Part shown: positions 52,720 to 61,085 of the stretch, one piece after another
Layout: every line of letters starts with the position of its first letter
How positions within the stretch are numbered: position 1 is the stretch's first letter
Source of the DNA: Bdellovibrionota bacterium
GTDB lineage: Bacteria; Bdellovibrionota; Bdellovibrionia; Bdellovibrionales; JAEYZS01
Assembly (NCBI GenBank): GCA_040386775.1
Contig: JAZKEU010000012.1
Location: forward strand, 124,001 to 188,000
Direction of reading: 5' to 3'
Length of the DNA stretch: 64,000 nucleotides
The notes under the pieces: model-generated
The model's input: the letters and a program-made list of their open reading frames with translations, nothing else
The model's database searches: none
What the model was told of the DNA's origin: nothing
Translations under genes and position numbers: made by a program

Positions 52720-53309
52720 CCAGCCTTCTTCGCAGAATTGTTATTAATGTATTCTTTAATGCTTTCTAAATGTGCAGAATGAATTTTTAAGAATCTCACG
52801 CCGTACTTCACCGGAGCTTCTCTATCACTAACACCTTTAGTGAACTTCTTGCTTACTACCTCGCAAATAGCATTGAACGGAGGAACATTGTCTCCGGGCT
52901 TCACGTGCAAGAATATTTTTTCACCGGGCTTAATGAGAGAGTTTTGCATTACGATACCCGCCCCACCCTCACTGATCTCAATGGCATCGCCTTTCCAAAC
53001 TTTATCGTTATCGTGGACGATGATTGAACCATTAAAATTCTTTCTTTCATGTCTTCTTCTGAAGAATGAATCTTTCACGGTTGGGTCTTCTTTTTGTTTA
53101 TATAGCTCTTTGATTTCTTTTGAATCGAAATGTTCAACTTCAGCAATACGCTTCCAGTTTTCTTGGCCATTTCTCCAGATGTAATCGAATTCGAATACAG
53201 ATTTACCTTGAAGCATTTTTACAACTTCAACGTAACTGAATGGGCCGTATTTATTATCCCATTTTAAAATGTACCACTCTTGTAAGCTTTTAACGTCTTT
53301 TACAGTCAT
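52716..53309 (-). CDS. GYF-like plus PilZ domain protein heading the gliding operon
   Basis: 197 residues, no signal peptide, so cytoplasmic. Residues 10-60 form a GYF_2-like domain (WYILKWDNKYGPFSYVEV, YIWRNGQENWKRI). A PilZ domain follows (about 80-190): RRHERKNF gives the RxxxR part, and EISEGGAG the second part, with Glu in place of the usual Asp/Asn. It would bind c-di-GMP, perhaps weakly. The 4-base overlap with the GltD-like gene and first place in the operon suggest that it couples c-di-GMP level to gliding. In Myxococcus a GYF domain of GltJ binds MglA; no gltJ is seen here, so this protein may stand in for it (inference). Confidence 0.82.
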   Translation of the reverse strand: MTVKDVKSLQEWYILKWDNKYGPFSYVEVVKMLQGKSVFEFDYIWRNGQENWKRIAEVEHFDSKEIKELYKQKEDPTVKDSFFRRRHERKNFNGSIIVHDNDKVWKGDAIEISEGGAGIVMQNSLIKPGEKIFLHVKPGDNVPPFNAICEVVSKKFTKGVSDREAPVKYGVRFLKIHSAHLESIKEYINNNSAKKAG

Positions 53310-53697
53310 AAATTACCCTCAAAACTTTGTCGTATTTTTACTTCAGGTTAAGTGATCAATCCATGGCCTAACCAAAGCACGCCAAATTCTTCTTCGGTGT
53401 ATTAAATTACCGACTTAAGTAAGCTGATGAAATTCCTCAAAAATTAATAAATGCTATCAAACCTTTTTACAGTTTTTTAAACATAGTGATCCAAGATGAT
53501 TAAGTTATGGTCAGCACACGGAATTCCAAGTCCCATTTTGACTCACAGAGTAGACCTTCGACTGGTCTTGAAGAATTCACAAAGTCTAGCCTCTAGAGAA
53601 CGTCTACATTTTTCACTTCCTCATCTGTGATGAGCTTATTTCTTCCTATGAAAATGAATTTATGGCAACTTTAGAGGCGACTTTGGGGGTCATGGGG
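53310..53697. other. Gene-free stretch upstream of the gliding operon
   Basis: 388 bases between divergent genes. It must hold the gliding-operon promoter (minus) and that of the hydrolase (plus), but no confident -35/-10 pair is seen. A small hairpin CTCATC-TGT-GATGAG lies near 53622-53636. No ORF with a ribosome binding site was found. Confidence 0.5.
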
Positions 53698-54486
53698 ATG
53701 AAATCATTTTTTGTAATTTTGATTTTCAAATTAATTTTAATTACTGCATCCATCTCAGAGGCAAATCTACCTTTACAATTCACTGTTGGATCTTACAATT
53801 TGTATGGATTAAGAAATGAAAATGACCTCAAAAAAGATTTAAATTCCCTTTCCAATGTTCAAATCTGGGCCTTTCAAGAAGTGGAAGGAAATTTTTCTGA
53901 AAAAACAGAACAAAAATTAAAAAATATTCTTCCTTCTGGAGAATGGTATATTTTTAGCCAAAAAGTAAATCTCCTCGATCAAAAAAAGGGGGTTTGGGAA
54001 GGCCAAGTGATCGCCAGTCGCTTCCCCATTTTATCGGTCGAAGTAATTCCCTTAAATCATTCTGGCCAGAAAAAAAGAGTAGCTTTAGTTGCAAATTTCA
54101 AAACAGAAAATGGCGAAAACTTCTTTTTTGCTAACACTGATCATGAAGTTCAGATTTTTTCGATCGACTTTAATGACCGTAAAAAGCAACTCTTGAGTTT
54201 GGTGGAATATTTTAACAAAACTGAATCTATGGGCGTAATTGCTGGTGACTTTAACACTACAGGCGGAGATGAAGAAATCTCCAACACAGAAGAAATTATG
54301 GATCAGGCTCAACTCAAGAGGGCTACTTCTTCAGGCCAAAACACTTGCACTTTTGAAAAAATGTTCATAAAAAATGAGCTAGACCATTTCTTTAGCCGAG
54401 GTGTTGATTTCTCCGCTCGCCATAGATTCGATGGCAGAAAAGGCTCTGACCACTACCCCATTTATATGGATATTAATCTTTTATAG
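53698..54486 (+). CDS. Exported endonuclease/exonuclease/phosphatase-family hydrolase
   Basis: 262 residues from the ATG at 53698, which opens a signal peptide (KSFFVILIFKLILITASISEA); the frame's earlier start at 53662 adds 12 residues and no signal. EEP-fold motifs: VGSYNLYGL, WAFQEVEGN (metal Glu), VIAGDFNTTGG and SDHYPIYMDI (catalytic Asp-His). An exported member of this fold may be a DNase or phosphodiesterase; in a predator an exported nuclease would fit digestion of prey nucleic acid, which is inference. Confidence 0.83.
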   Translation: MKSFFVILIFKLILITASISEANLPLQFTVGSYNLYGLRNENDLKKDLNSLSNVQIWAFQEVEGNFSEKTEQKLKNILPSGEWYIFSQKVNLLDQKKGVWEGQVIASRFPILSVEVIPLNHSGQKKRVALVANFKTENGENFFFANTDHEVQIFSIDFNDRKKQLLSLVEYFNKTESMGVIAGDFNTTGGDEEISNTEEIMDQAQLKRATSSGQNTCTFEKMFIKNELDHFFSRGVDFSARHRFDGRKGSDHYPIYMDINLL

Positions 54487-54551
54487 CATATGCTAAACGT
54501 TAACGGAAAACTGTTTGAATTCTGATAATTTTAAGGCGATATTTTTTGCTT

Positions 54552-55283
54552 ATGCCAAAAACTATAGAAATCCTGAATAGCATTCAAAAAGACATCGATA
54601 AAGAGATCCAAAGAGGCTCCATTACCAGAGCTGTGTTTGATTTAGACTCAACTCTTTTTAATGTAGCTCCTCGATTTTCCAAGATCATCCAAGAGTTTTG
54701 TTCTGACAATATTATGCGCGCAAAATATGCAAAGGCTATTGAGGTGCTTTCTCAAGTTCAAATCACTCACCATCCGTATTATCTCAAGCAATTTATGGCG
54801 GATATTGGATTGGACAAAGAAACTCAAGAATTCTACAAGGAGATTTTTGAATACTGGAAAAGCAGGTTCTTTCATGACCATTATGTGATCTTTGATGAAC
54901 CTGAAATAGGCGCAGTAGATTTTGTACAAGAGCTATATGAACGCGGCGTACATATTATCTATCTCACAGGTCGCGATGAACCCCGAATGAAAGTGGGAAC
55001 AATTGAGAGCTTAAAAAAATGGAATTTCCCCGTAGACAAAGACCGGGCTGAACTTGTCTTGAAGCCCTACAAAGAATTAGATGACGCCGAATTTAAACGT
55101 GATCACTTCAATATATTTCCAGCAGATGAAAAAATTTGGTTTTTTGAGAATGAACCCGTCAATATTCACTTGGTTCTTAAAGATTGTCCTCACGTTAAGA
55201 TCATTTACTTTGATTCCGTACACTCTGGAAAAGCCCATGCTCCTGAAGGACTCCCGACAATTACTCATTTTAAAGTAAAATAA
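54552..55283 (+). CDS. HAD-superfamily hydrolase
   Basis: 243 residues from the ATG at 54552. Motif I VFDLDSTLF and motif II YLTGRDEPRMK are clear; the Lys is likely in LKPYKE, and the last acidic motif is changed (FFENEPVN in place of GDxxxD). A cap insert lies between motifs I and II. Phosphatase with unknown substrate. Ends 6 bases before the stop of the convergent histidine kinase. Confidence 0.75.
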   Translation: MPKTIEILNSIQKDIDKEIQRGSITRAVFDLDSTLFNVAPRFSKIIQEFCSDNIMRAKYAKAIEVLSQVQITHHPYYLKQFMADIGLDKETQEFYKEIFEYWKSRFFHDHYVIFDEPEIGAVDFVQELYERGVHIIYLTGRDEPRMKVGTIESLKKWNFPVDKDRAELVLKPYKELDDAEFKRDHFNIFPADEKIWFFENEPVNIHLVLKDCPHVKIIYFDSVHSGKAHAPEGLPTITHFKVK

Positions 55284-55289
55284 GATAAA

Positions 55290-56423
55290 TTATTTTTTCT
55301 GCAGATTTGGCTGAACAGAATCTTTACCAGGAACTGAAATTTTTTGACTTGGACCAGGAATAAGCTTGAGTGGGATATCAATTACAAAAATGCAACCAAC
55401 TCCAGGTTTATTCACTACGTTGATTTTTCCTTGGCTCAAATGCACAGCTCGTTGAGTGATTGAAAGCCCTAAGCCCAAACCACTTCGATCTGTATCTTCT
55501 TGAGTAAAAGGTTTAAACAAGGAGCTAATTTTATCCACTTCAAGTCCACCGCACTTATCTTCTACCTCGATAAAAACACGATCTCCTTTGGCTTCTCCTC
55601 GCAACACAATTTTTCCGCCAGCATGAGTATATTTGATCGCATTCTGTAGAATATTTGCTACAGCGGACACGATAAATTGCCTGTCTGCCTCTATTTCGAG
55701 GGCCCAGTCCACTGCCGTTGTCAGAGTCTGTTTCTTTTTATCAGCATCTACTTGAGCCGTAATTAAAATTTGCTCAAATAATTCTGCCAAACGAAATTTT
55801 TCTACAAATAGATCTGCATCAGCGCGCATTCTCACTTCTGATAGAGAACGATCAATTAAATTCCTCATTCGAACAAGGTTTGCTTCAAGTACATTGGCGG
55901 TACTTCCACCTATTCCCACCATTCCCGCTTTAATTAATTCGTGTGCGACCATCACACTCGAAAGTGCATTTCGCAATTCATGTGCTAAAAAACCCAAATG
56001 TAGAATTTCTCTCTTCTCAATCGCTTCATCGCTTCGAAATTGATATTCTGAGACTGCCGATGCTATTGCAACATCGAGACATCCATTGAGAATATTAAAT
56101 TCACTTGGAGTAATTTTGGCATTTTTTATTGTAGCCAGCTCTGTAATAGACTGGCACATGGCCCCATAGGCATGGACAACATGAGATAATGAATAACCCA
56201 AGCGAAGAAATTCTTTTCCATGATCAGCTGCTGCAACCAGCATGTCCTCAGGAGGACGAGAGCTGAGCTTGACTTCTAAAACTTTTATAAGTTGTTCATA
56301 AAAAAGTGGAAGCCCTAATTTTAATTGCTCAGATCCTTTTCGAGTTCCTGCAAGAATTTGTGTTTTTTCATCCGTGAGAGATAAAATTTCTTTTCGATTT
56401 TCTTCTAAAAATTTATCTAGCAT
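55290..56423 (-). CDS. Soluble sensor histidine kinase
   Basis: 377 residues without transmembrane helices. The N-terminal part (about 1-135) is helical and recalls RsbRD-type sensor domains. The H-box is FLAHELRNALSS (His at about 154), N-box NAIKYTH, G1 VEDKCGGL, G2 GLGLGLSITQRA. It diverges from a single-domain response regulator 109 bases away, probably its partner. Signal unknown. Confidence 0.87.
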   Translation of the reverse strand: MLDKFLEENRKEILSLTDEKTQILAGTRKGSEQLKLGLPLFYEQLIKVLEVKLSSRPPEDMLVAAADHGKEFLRLGYSLSHVVHAYGAMCQSITELATIKNAKITPSEFNILNGCLDVAIASAVSEYQFRSDEAIEKREILHLGFLAHELRNALSSVMVAHELIKAGMVGIGGSTANVLEANLVRMRNLIDRSLSEVRMRADADLFVEKFRLAELFEQILITAQVDADKKKQTLTTAVDWALEIEADRQFIVSAVANILQNAIKYTHAGGKIVLRGEAKGDRVFIEVEDKCGGLEVDKISSLFKPFTQEDTDRSGLGLGLSITQRAVHLSQGKINVVNKPGVGCIFVIDIPLKLIPGPSQKISVPGKDSVQPNLQKK

Positions 56424-56532
56424 TTAGATAACAACCTTTCAAATTGTATCTCCAAATTGAATTTACTAACATTCTTTCACTGAAAGCATAAACATCACCT
56501 TTATTTTTGAGAACATGCTAATGTGATCTCAA

Positions 56533-56910
56533 ATGAACGAAACTCGCGCAAAACATATTCTGATAGTTGATGATTCTCCTGACAGTCGAATACTGCTGAA
56601 GACTCTTCTTGAATCGCGAGGTTATACCACAGACAGTACCTCGAATGGCCAAGAAGCTCTAGCGTTATTAAATTCAAATTTAGAATTACCTCAAGCGATC
56701 TTGCTCGATATGAGAATGCCTGTGATGGATGGGACGACTTTCCGCCGAGAACAAGGAGCAAATCCCCGAATAAAGAATATACCTGTAGTTATAATGAGTG
56801 GGGATAAAACTACCTCTAAAATGCAAGCAAACGCTGATTACGTGTTGCAAAAGCCTTTAAATGTATCTTCTCTGATGGCAACCATAGAGAAGACTACATT
56901 AGTTCTATAA
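56533..56910 (+). CDS. Single-domain response regulator (CheY-like)
   Basis: 125 residues, a complete receiver with no output domain. Acidic pair in ILIVDDSPDSR, phospho-acceptor Asp in LLDMRMPVMDG, MSGD and the Lys in LQKPLN. There is no ribosome binding site; instead TTTGAGA (56506-56512) and TCTCAAA (56527-56533) form an inverted repeat that includes the A of the ATG, so start of translation or transcription may be controlled there. Overlaps the convergent gene at its end by 6 bases. Confidence 0.88.
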   Translation: MNETRAKHILIVDDSPDSRILLKTLLESRGYTTDSTSNGQEALALLNSNLELPQAILLDMRMPVMDGTTFRREQGANPRIKNIPVVIMSGDKTTSKMQANADYVLQKPLNVSSLMATIEKTTLVL

Positions 56911-57348
56911 TCCTACATTTCTTGAGATTTTTACATCAATATGGCAAGCTGGATTTTTCCACTGGGCCTTTGCGATCATCTCATCCATTGAGGTCTCAAG
57001 CTTTTTCAAACTTGATTTTAAAATCGGAAGAGCTGTAGTTCTCGCCATTCTTCCCTCTTCTATTTCAGCCAATAAACCTCGAGCATGCACAACCGTTGTC
57101 TCTGGCATGGGAATCAAAGTTTTTTCTGAAAGTACCTTCATTTTATCTAGCACAATTTTAAGAGAATCTTTACTCGTGGCAAAGCGCTCTCCAGCATTGA
57201 TATTGTCATAATCCAAAATAAACTTTTGGAAACCTTTTTTCCATTCACGGTACTCAGTTGCTATGTTTTCTTTTGAGGAACAAGATGTTGCTGAACCGTG
57301 AGCCTCGAATACGAACAGTATCATTAAGGCAGTAAGAAGAGTTTTCAT
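56905..57348 (-). CDS. Exported helical protein, unknown function
   Basis: 147 residues, signal peptide MKTLLTALMILFVFEAHGSA, two Cys in the mature part (TSCSSKEN and NPACHID) that could be bridged. Helical throughout. Its stop overlaps the response regulator's end. No family recognised. Confidence 0.68.
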   Translation of the reverse strand: MKTLLTALMILFVFEAHGSATSCSSKENIATEYREWKKGFQKFILDYDNINAGERFATSKDSLKIVLDKMKVLSEKTLIPMPETTVVHARGLLAEIEEGRMARTTALPILKSSLKKLETSMDEMIAKAQWKNPACHIDVKISRNVGL

Positions 57349-57567
57349 AAATCACCTCTCTTATATACCTATGTTAGTGCAATATGTGTTCTTGCCAGAG
57401 GCAAATGAGCAAGGGTTCGCGTCTGCAATTTTAAATTTTTTGTTGAAATGTTTAATACATTTACAGAAATTTTAAAATACAAGGTAGACCCCAAGAAATG
57501 GGATTTTTCTAATTAATGTGGATAATGCATCCTGCAAAAGGGTGAACTCTCAATGATTTCCTCCACC

Positions 57568-58386
57568 TTATCCATGTCTCTGATATTTGAATTTATTATG
57601 AGCTTGGCATAATACCTGGAGGTTTTCAGGTTGATTGCTACCATTCTTACTTACAGACTTGATATGATCAACTTGTAGGAAATGATTCTGATTGCAACCG
57701 GGATACTGACATTTGTAATTGGCTTTTTGAAGTAGGTGGTTCTTGAGTGAAATCTTAATTTGTCTTGGGTTTTGAGACTTGGATGGGCTGTTATTTGTTT
57801 TACTGTATTTCGTGAGTTCTTGATCTACTAATAAATTGATAAGAGTTTTTACATCTGTAGTTTGATGAGATTTTAGAGCCTTTAATTTTTCTAATTTTTT
57901 ATATTCTTCCTCTGAAAGATCCAAAGTTAAACGAATGGTACTTCCATTGACATACCTCTTCGCAGGCCCTGGACTTTTTAATTCTAGAGGCATTTCGCGA
58001 GCCAAAATCTTATCAACTTCAAAAGATGGTTTATTCTCTAATTCTAGTAGCAACTCTCTTTTTTCAGAGATTGTTTTTGTATTTAGAACTTTATTAGCAC
58101 GAGCAAGTGTAGTTAAAGATAGAGATCCATCATCTATTTTTTGTTTTACTTCAGGAATAACTTCACAGATTTTAATAGCTGCCTTTCTTTGATATGCTAA
58201 AGATTCAGAATAACCTAATCCTTTCACCAGATACTCAAATAGATTAGAGTAACCCCATTCTAGGTAAGATCTATTATTTTCGATAGCTTGTAAAAGATCT
58301 AAAACTTTAGATGTAATTCTTCTTTCAAGTTTTACCAGTTTCAAAAGTCTTTCGTGAAGAACCAAGGCATTGTTTTGTAGATTCAT
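57568..58386 (-). CDS. HNH-endonuclease-domain protein
   Basis: 272 residues from the ATG at 58386 (AAAGGAG upstream); the earlier start at 58422 is not supported. The N-terminal two thirds are helical (segments RLLKLVKLERRITSKVL and YSESLAYQRKAAIKI), as in the DUF222-like/HNH proteins common in Bdellovibrio. The C-terminus holds CQYPGC, VDHIKSVSKNG and NLQVLCQAHN, a complete HNH with zinc cysteines. No intron, intein or phage context is seen, so the role is unknown. Confidence 0.83.
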   Translation of the reverse strand: MNLQNNALVLHERLLKLVKLERRITSKVLDLLQAIENNRSYLEWGYSNLFEYLVKGLGYSESLAYQRKAAIKICEVIPEVKQKIDDGSLSLTTLARANKVLNTKTISEKRELLLELENKPSFEVDKILAREMPLELKSPGPAKRYVNGSTIRLTLDLSEEEYKKLEKLKALKSHQTTDVKTLINLLVDQELTKYSKTNNSPSKSQNPRQIKISLKNHLLQKANYKCQYPGCNQNHFLQVDHIKSVSKNGSNQPENLQVLCQAHNKFKYQRHG

Positions 58387-58928
58387 TCTTTCTCCTTTAA
58401 AAAGTTCAAACTGCAAGAACAACTTACCACAAGTTTTAAAGACAGATTTTTAGAGAGCATCTAGATGGAAAATAAAATGCAATTGTACGCGCGTAATTAC
58501 TCTCACAAAGAAAGAAAATATTAAAATTACAAAAAATAAAATTTTTAGAATTTGCAAACAAACTTACGTCTATTTAAACACAGAAAATAATCGTCAAATA
58601 AATTATTAAAATTGTAAAAATATTTTGTATTATTGACGCAATGACAGTACGAAAAACTAAGGGGTACCTTTTAATAAAAATATTTAATTTTATTTAGCAG
58701 CTGCGAAACACAAGTAGGCTGGCGCTTTTTATCGAGCGATTAAGATTTTAAAGTGGCAAGCTTGGATGCAAAGTCATGTTTTATTTTGCTCTGAAGATTA
58801 TGCAGAAGTGTGACTACTAGAACTCGAAACACGCTTTAAACTGGCTTTATAATGAAAATACATGACCCACAAAAAGAAGAAAGAGGGTTAAAATAGTCCA
58901 ATCCTTTTACAATTAGGTATTTTATTCG

Positions 58929-58949
58929 TGCTCCCATAGCATGGGAGCA
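58929..58949. promoter_or_regulatory. Palindrome upstream of the third TIGR02147 gene
   Basis: TGCTCCCAT, AGC, ATGGGAGCA: a perfect 9-base inverted repeat with a 3-base centre, ending 17 bases before the putative -35 box. No T run on either side, so an operator is likelier than a terminator. Confidence 0.5.
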
Positions 58950-58966
58950 TATTGTTCCCAAAAGTC

Positions 58967-58995
58967 TTCAGATTACATTACGCTTGCCTTATAAT
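58967..58995 (+). promoter_or_regulatory. Promoter giving a leaderless regulator mRNA
   Basis: TTCAGA at 58967-58972 and an exact TATAAT at 58990-58995, spacing 17. The ATG follows 7 bases after the -10 box, where transcription would begin. Confidence 0.5.
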
Positions 58996-59002
58996 GCCCT
59001 AC

Positions 59003-59770
59003 ATGAACACACACATTGACCCAAGAGTATGGTTGCAATCTGAATTTAGTAAAAGGCGCGCTAAAAATCCTCATTATTCACTGAGGATGCTCGCGAAAAA
59101 GCTAGATATACCTTCTGGTAGACTCTCAGAAATTTTGTCAGGAAAAAGAAGAGTGACGAGACAATTAGCAATTCAGATTGCAGATAAGCTTTCTTTGGAT
59201 CCAGAGTTAAGATCGAAATTGATTACAAGTACAACAGCTTTTAAGTCAGATAATCTTCAAGAACCCTCTTTTGAACAAATTTCTTTAGATTCTTTTCATG
59301 TGATTGCTGATTGGTATCATTTTGCAATTTTAAGTTTAATCGAATTAAAAAATTTCCAAAACGATGCCAAATGGATTTCTCGCAGATTAGGAATTTCAAT
59401 TGTTGATACTAATACCGCACTTGAGCGTTTATTTAGACTGGGTTTAGTAAAGGAAAAGAACAACAAGCTAACTCAAACCCACAAAAATATCTCTACTACT
59501 CATGACATTCAATCTATCGCTTTGAGGCATTCACATAAACAAAGCTTAGAAAATGCCATTACAGCATTAGAAGAAGTTTCGATAGAAAAGAGAGATATCA
59601 CATCCATGACTATGGCGATCGATTCTTCAAAAATACCACAAGCAAAAGAAATGATAAAAAAATTCAGACGTCAACTTTGTGCCTTTTTAGAATCCGGAAC
59701 TAAAAAAGATGAAGTTTATGATCTTAACGTACAACTTTTACCGATTACAAAGAGGGTTTCCAATGATTAA
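59003..59770 (+). CDS. TIGR02147/DUF4423-family regulator
   Basis: 255 residues from the ATG at 59003; the frame's first ATG at 58952 lies upstream of the -10 box. N-terminal helix-turn-helix (LRMLAKKLDIPSGRLSEILSG, about residues 26-46 less a residue), then the family body with DWYHFAILSLIELKNF and ISRRLGISIVDTNTALERL. Closest in this window to the regulator at 26698. Its end overlaps the start of the metzincin gene by 8 bases. Confidence 0.87.
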   Translation: MNTHIDPRVWLQSEFSKRRAKNPHYSLRMLAKKLDIPSGRLSEILSGKRRVTRQLAIQIADKLSLDPELRSKLITSTTAFKSDNLQEPSFEQISLDSFHVIADWYHFAILSLIELKNFQNDAKWISRRLGISIVDTNTALERLFRLGLVKEKNNKLTQTHKNISTTHDIQSIALRHSHKQSLENAITALEEVSIEKRDITSMTMAIDSSKIPQAKEMIKKFRRQLCAFLESGTKKDEVYDLNVQLLPITKRVSND

Positions 59771-61085
59771 AAAATTTAATATATCTGCTATTGCGCTATT
59801 CTTAGCTTTTAATTTAATAGCATGTGGACAAAGTAAAACTCAAAATAATGTGCAAACCAATAGCGAAGGTGGAGAAAGGGGTAATGGCGCTGATTATCAC
59901 TACATAGGAGAGAATAATCCGTGGTTTGTAGATTTACATAAAAACGGAAATAAAGTGATAAAATACTGCGTAGAACTCAGCCCTACTTTTGACTTCAGCC
60001 ATGATCAAATTAAACAACTTATTGAGAAATCTTTTAATACTTGGGAAAATTATTTTAAAGAAAAGGATTTAAACGAACCGGCTCTTTTAGTTACCAAAAA
60101 TAAAAAACTAAATTCTTGTGATGGAACGGAAGATATTGCGTTCTATTTTGGAATCAAAGATGAACGGGTAAAAAAATATGAATACAAATTTAATGAATCC
60201 CTAGGCTATTCTGTAAGAACAGAAAATAATAATTCTGACATTTGGAGTAAGGGCTTCATATGGATCGCATCTCCTGGAAGCATTAAGCCTGATTATCCAA
60301 ATGAAGACTTATTTTATCCTGATTGGACATTGGGTAATAATTTACAAGGAATTTTAATTCATGAACTCGGACACGTTTATGGAATAAGTCATGCTCCCGG
60401 TACAATAATGAGTGATGATTTTTTTAAATTAATTGATCTCAGAATCTCCTACACCCCAAATGAAAGTGCTTTAGAAAACATAGATCATACCAAGGAGCTT
60501 ATTCTTGATCGAAAAAAAATAAAGAAAGAAGGCTGGTTAGGATATGAAAATACATTAACTACTATGATAAATGGTGTCACCACAGTAGAACACTTCGAAA
60601 ACATTAAAGAAAATTTCTATATGCTCTTTGATCGCGCACCAATAGGAAAAATCAGCGCGCAAATTTCAGGCTCTGGCATGGATAATTTAGTGTTAAAAGT
60701 AGCAGATGAAAAATCAAATGCTACTTTCCCAGTTTTACTTAAGGGTAAGAGTCAAATCTATAGTAAATCTTTTACAGAGAGTTCTTCTGGAATTCAAATT
60801 ATTCAGAAAACGCCAAACAAACATATTACAAATATGATTGATTATAGATCTTTTACATCTGAAGTGACCTATGCAACATTACAGCTAAAAGCACGTCAAT
60901 TGGATATTATTATTGAACGAAACTTGAGTTCTTGCACGGATAAGCAATCAGCTACTGCAGTAAATGAATCATCCATGATCATGGTAAACTGTGATGAGAG
61001 TGGTCCATTCAATATAAAATATTTTTCTAACAACAACATCAAAACTCTTTTTAGAGCAGGGTTTATTTTAGGCTTTCCTCATTAA
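59763..61085 (+). CDS. Metzincin-type zinc protease lipoprotein, regulator partner
   Basis: 440 residues from the ATG at 59763, inside the regulator's last codons; the longer start at 59709 lies well within the regulator gene. Lipobox LIAC (Cys at about 21). After it comes a Gly-rich stretch ([15 protein letters not shown]). Residues 200-210 read [11 protein letters not shown], a full metzincin zinc site, and TIMSD at 214-218 gives the Met-turn. The C-terminal half (about 250-440) is beta-rich and unrecognised. A lipid-anchored protease under its own regulator; target unknown. Converges on carB with a 4-base overlap of ends. Confidence 0.83.
   Translation: MIKKFNISAIALFLAFNLIACGQSKTQNNVQTNSEGGERGNGADYHYIGENNPWFVDLHKNGNKVIKYCVELSPTFDFSHDQIKQLIEKSFNTWENYFKEKDLNEPALLVTKNKKLNSCDGTEDIAFYFGIKDERVKKYEYKFNESLGYSVRTENNNSDIWSKGFIWIASPGSIKPDYPNEDLFYPDWTLGNNLQGILIHELGHVYGISHAPGTIMSDDFFKLIDLRISYTPNESALENIDHTKELILDRKKIKKEGWLGYENTLTTMINGVTTVEHFENIKENFYMLFDRAPIGKISAQISGSGMDNLVLKVADEKSNATFPVLLKGKSQIYSKSFTESSSGIQIIQKTPNKHITNMIDYRSFTSEVTYATLQLKARQLDIIIERNLSSCTDKQSATAVNESSMIMVNCDESGPFNIKYFSNNNIKTLFRAGFILGFPH

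Larger units (their letters stand above)
58387..59002. other. AT-rich gene-free stretch
   Basis: About 600 bases between the HNH gene and the third TIGR02147 cassette. Strongly AT-rich, with only very short frames (18 codons or fewer) and none with a good ribosome binding site. It holds the hairpin and promoter listed separately near its right end. Confidence 0.6.

Noticed and set aside
57361-57567. Hairpins near 57390 and 57490 as terminators or sRNA
   Set aside because: Stems are short and not followed by T runs in a direction that any nearby gene needs.
57568-58386. HNH protein as a homing endonuclease or mobile element
   Set aside because: It stands as a separate gene with its own ribosome binding site; no interrupted host gene, terminal repeats or target duplication seen.
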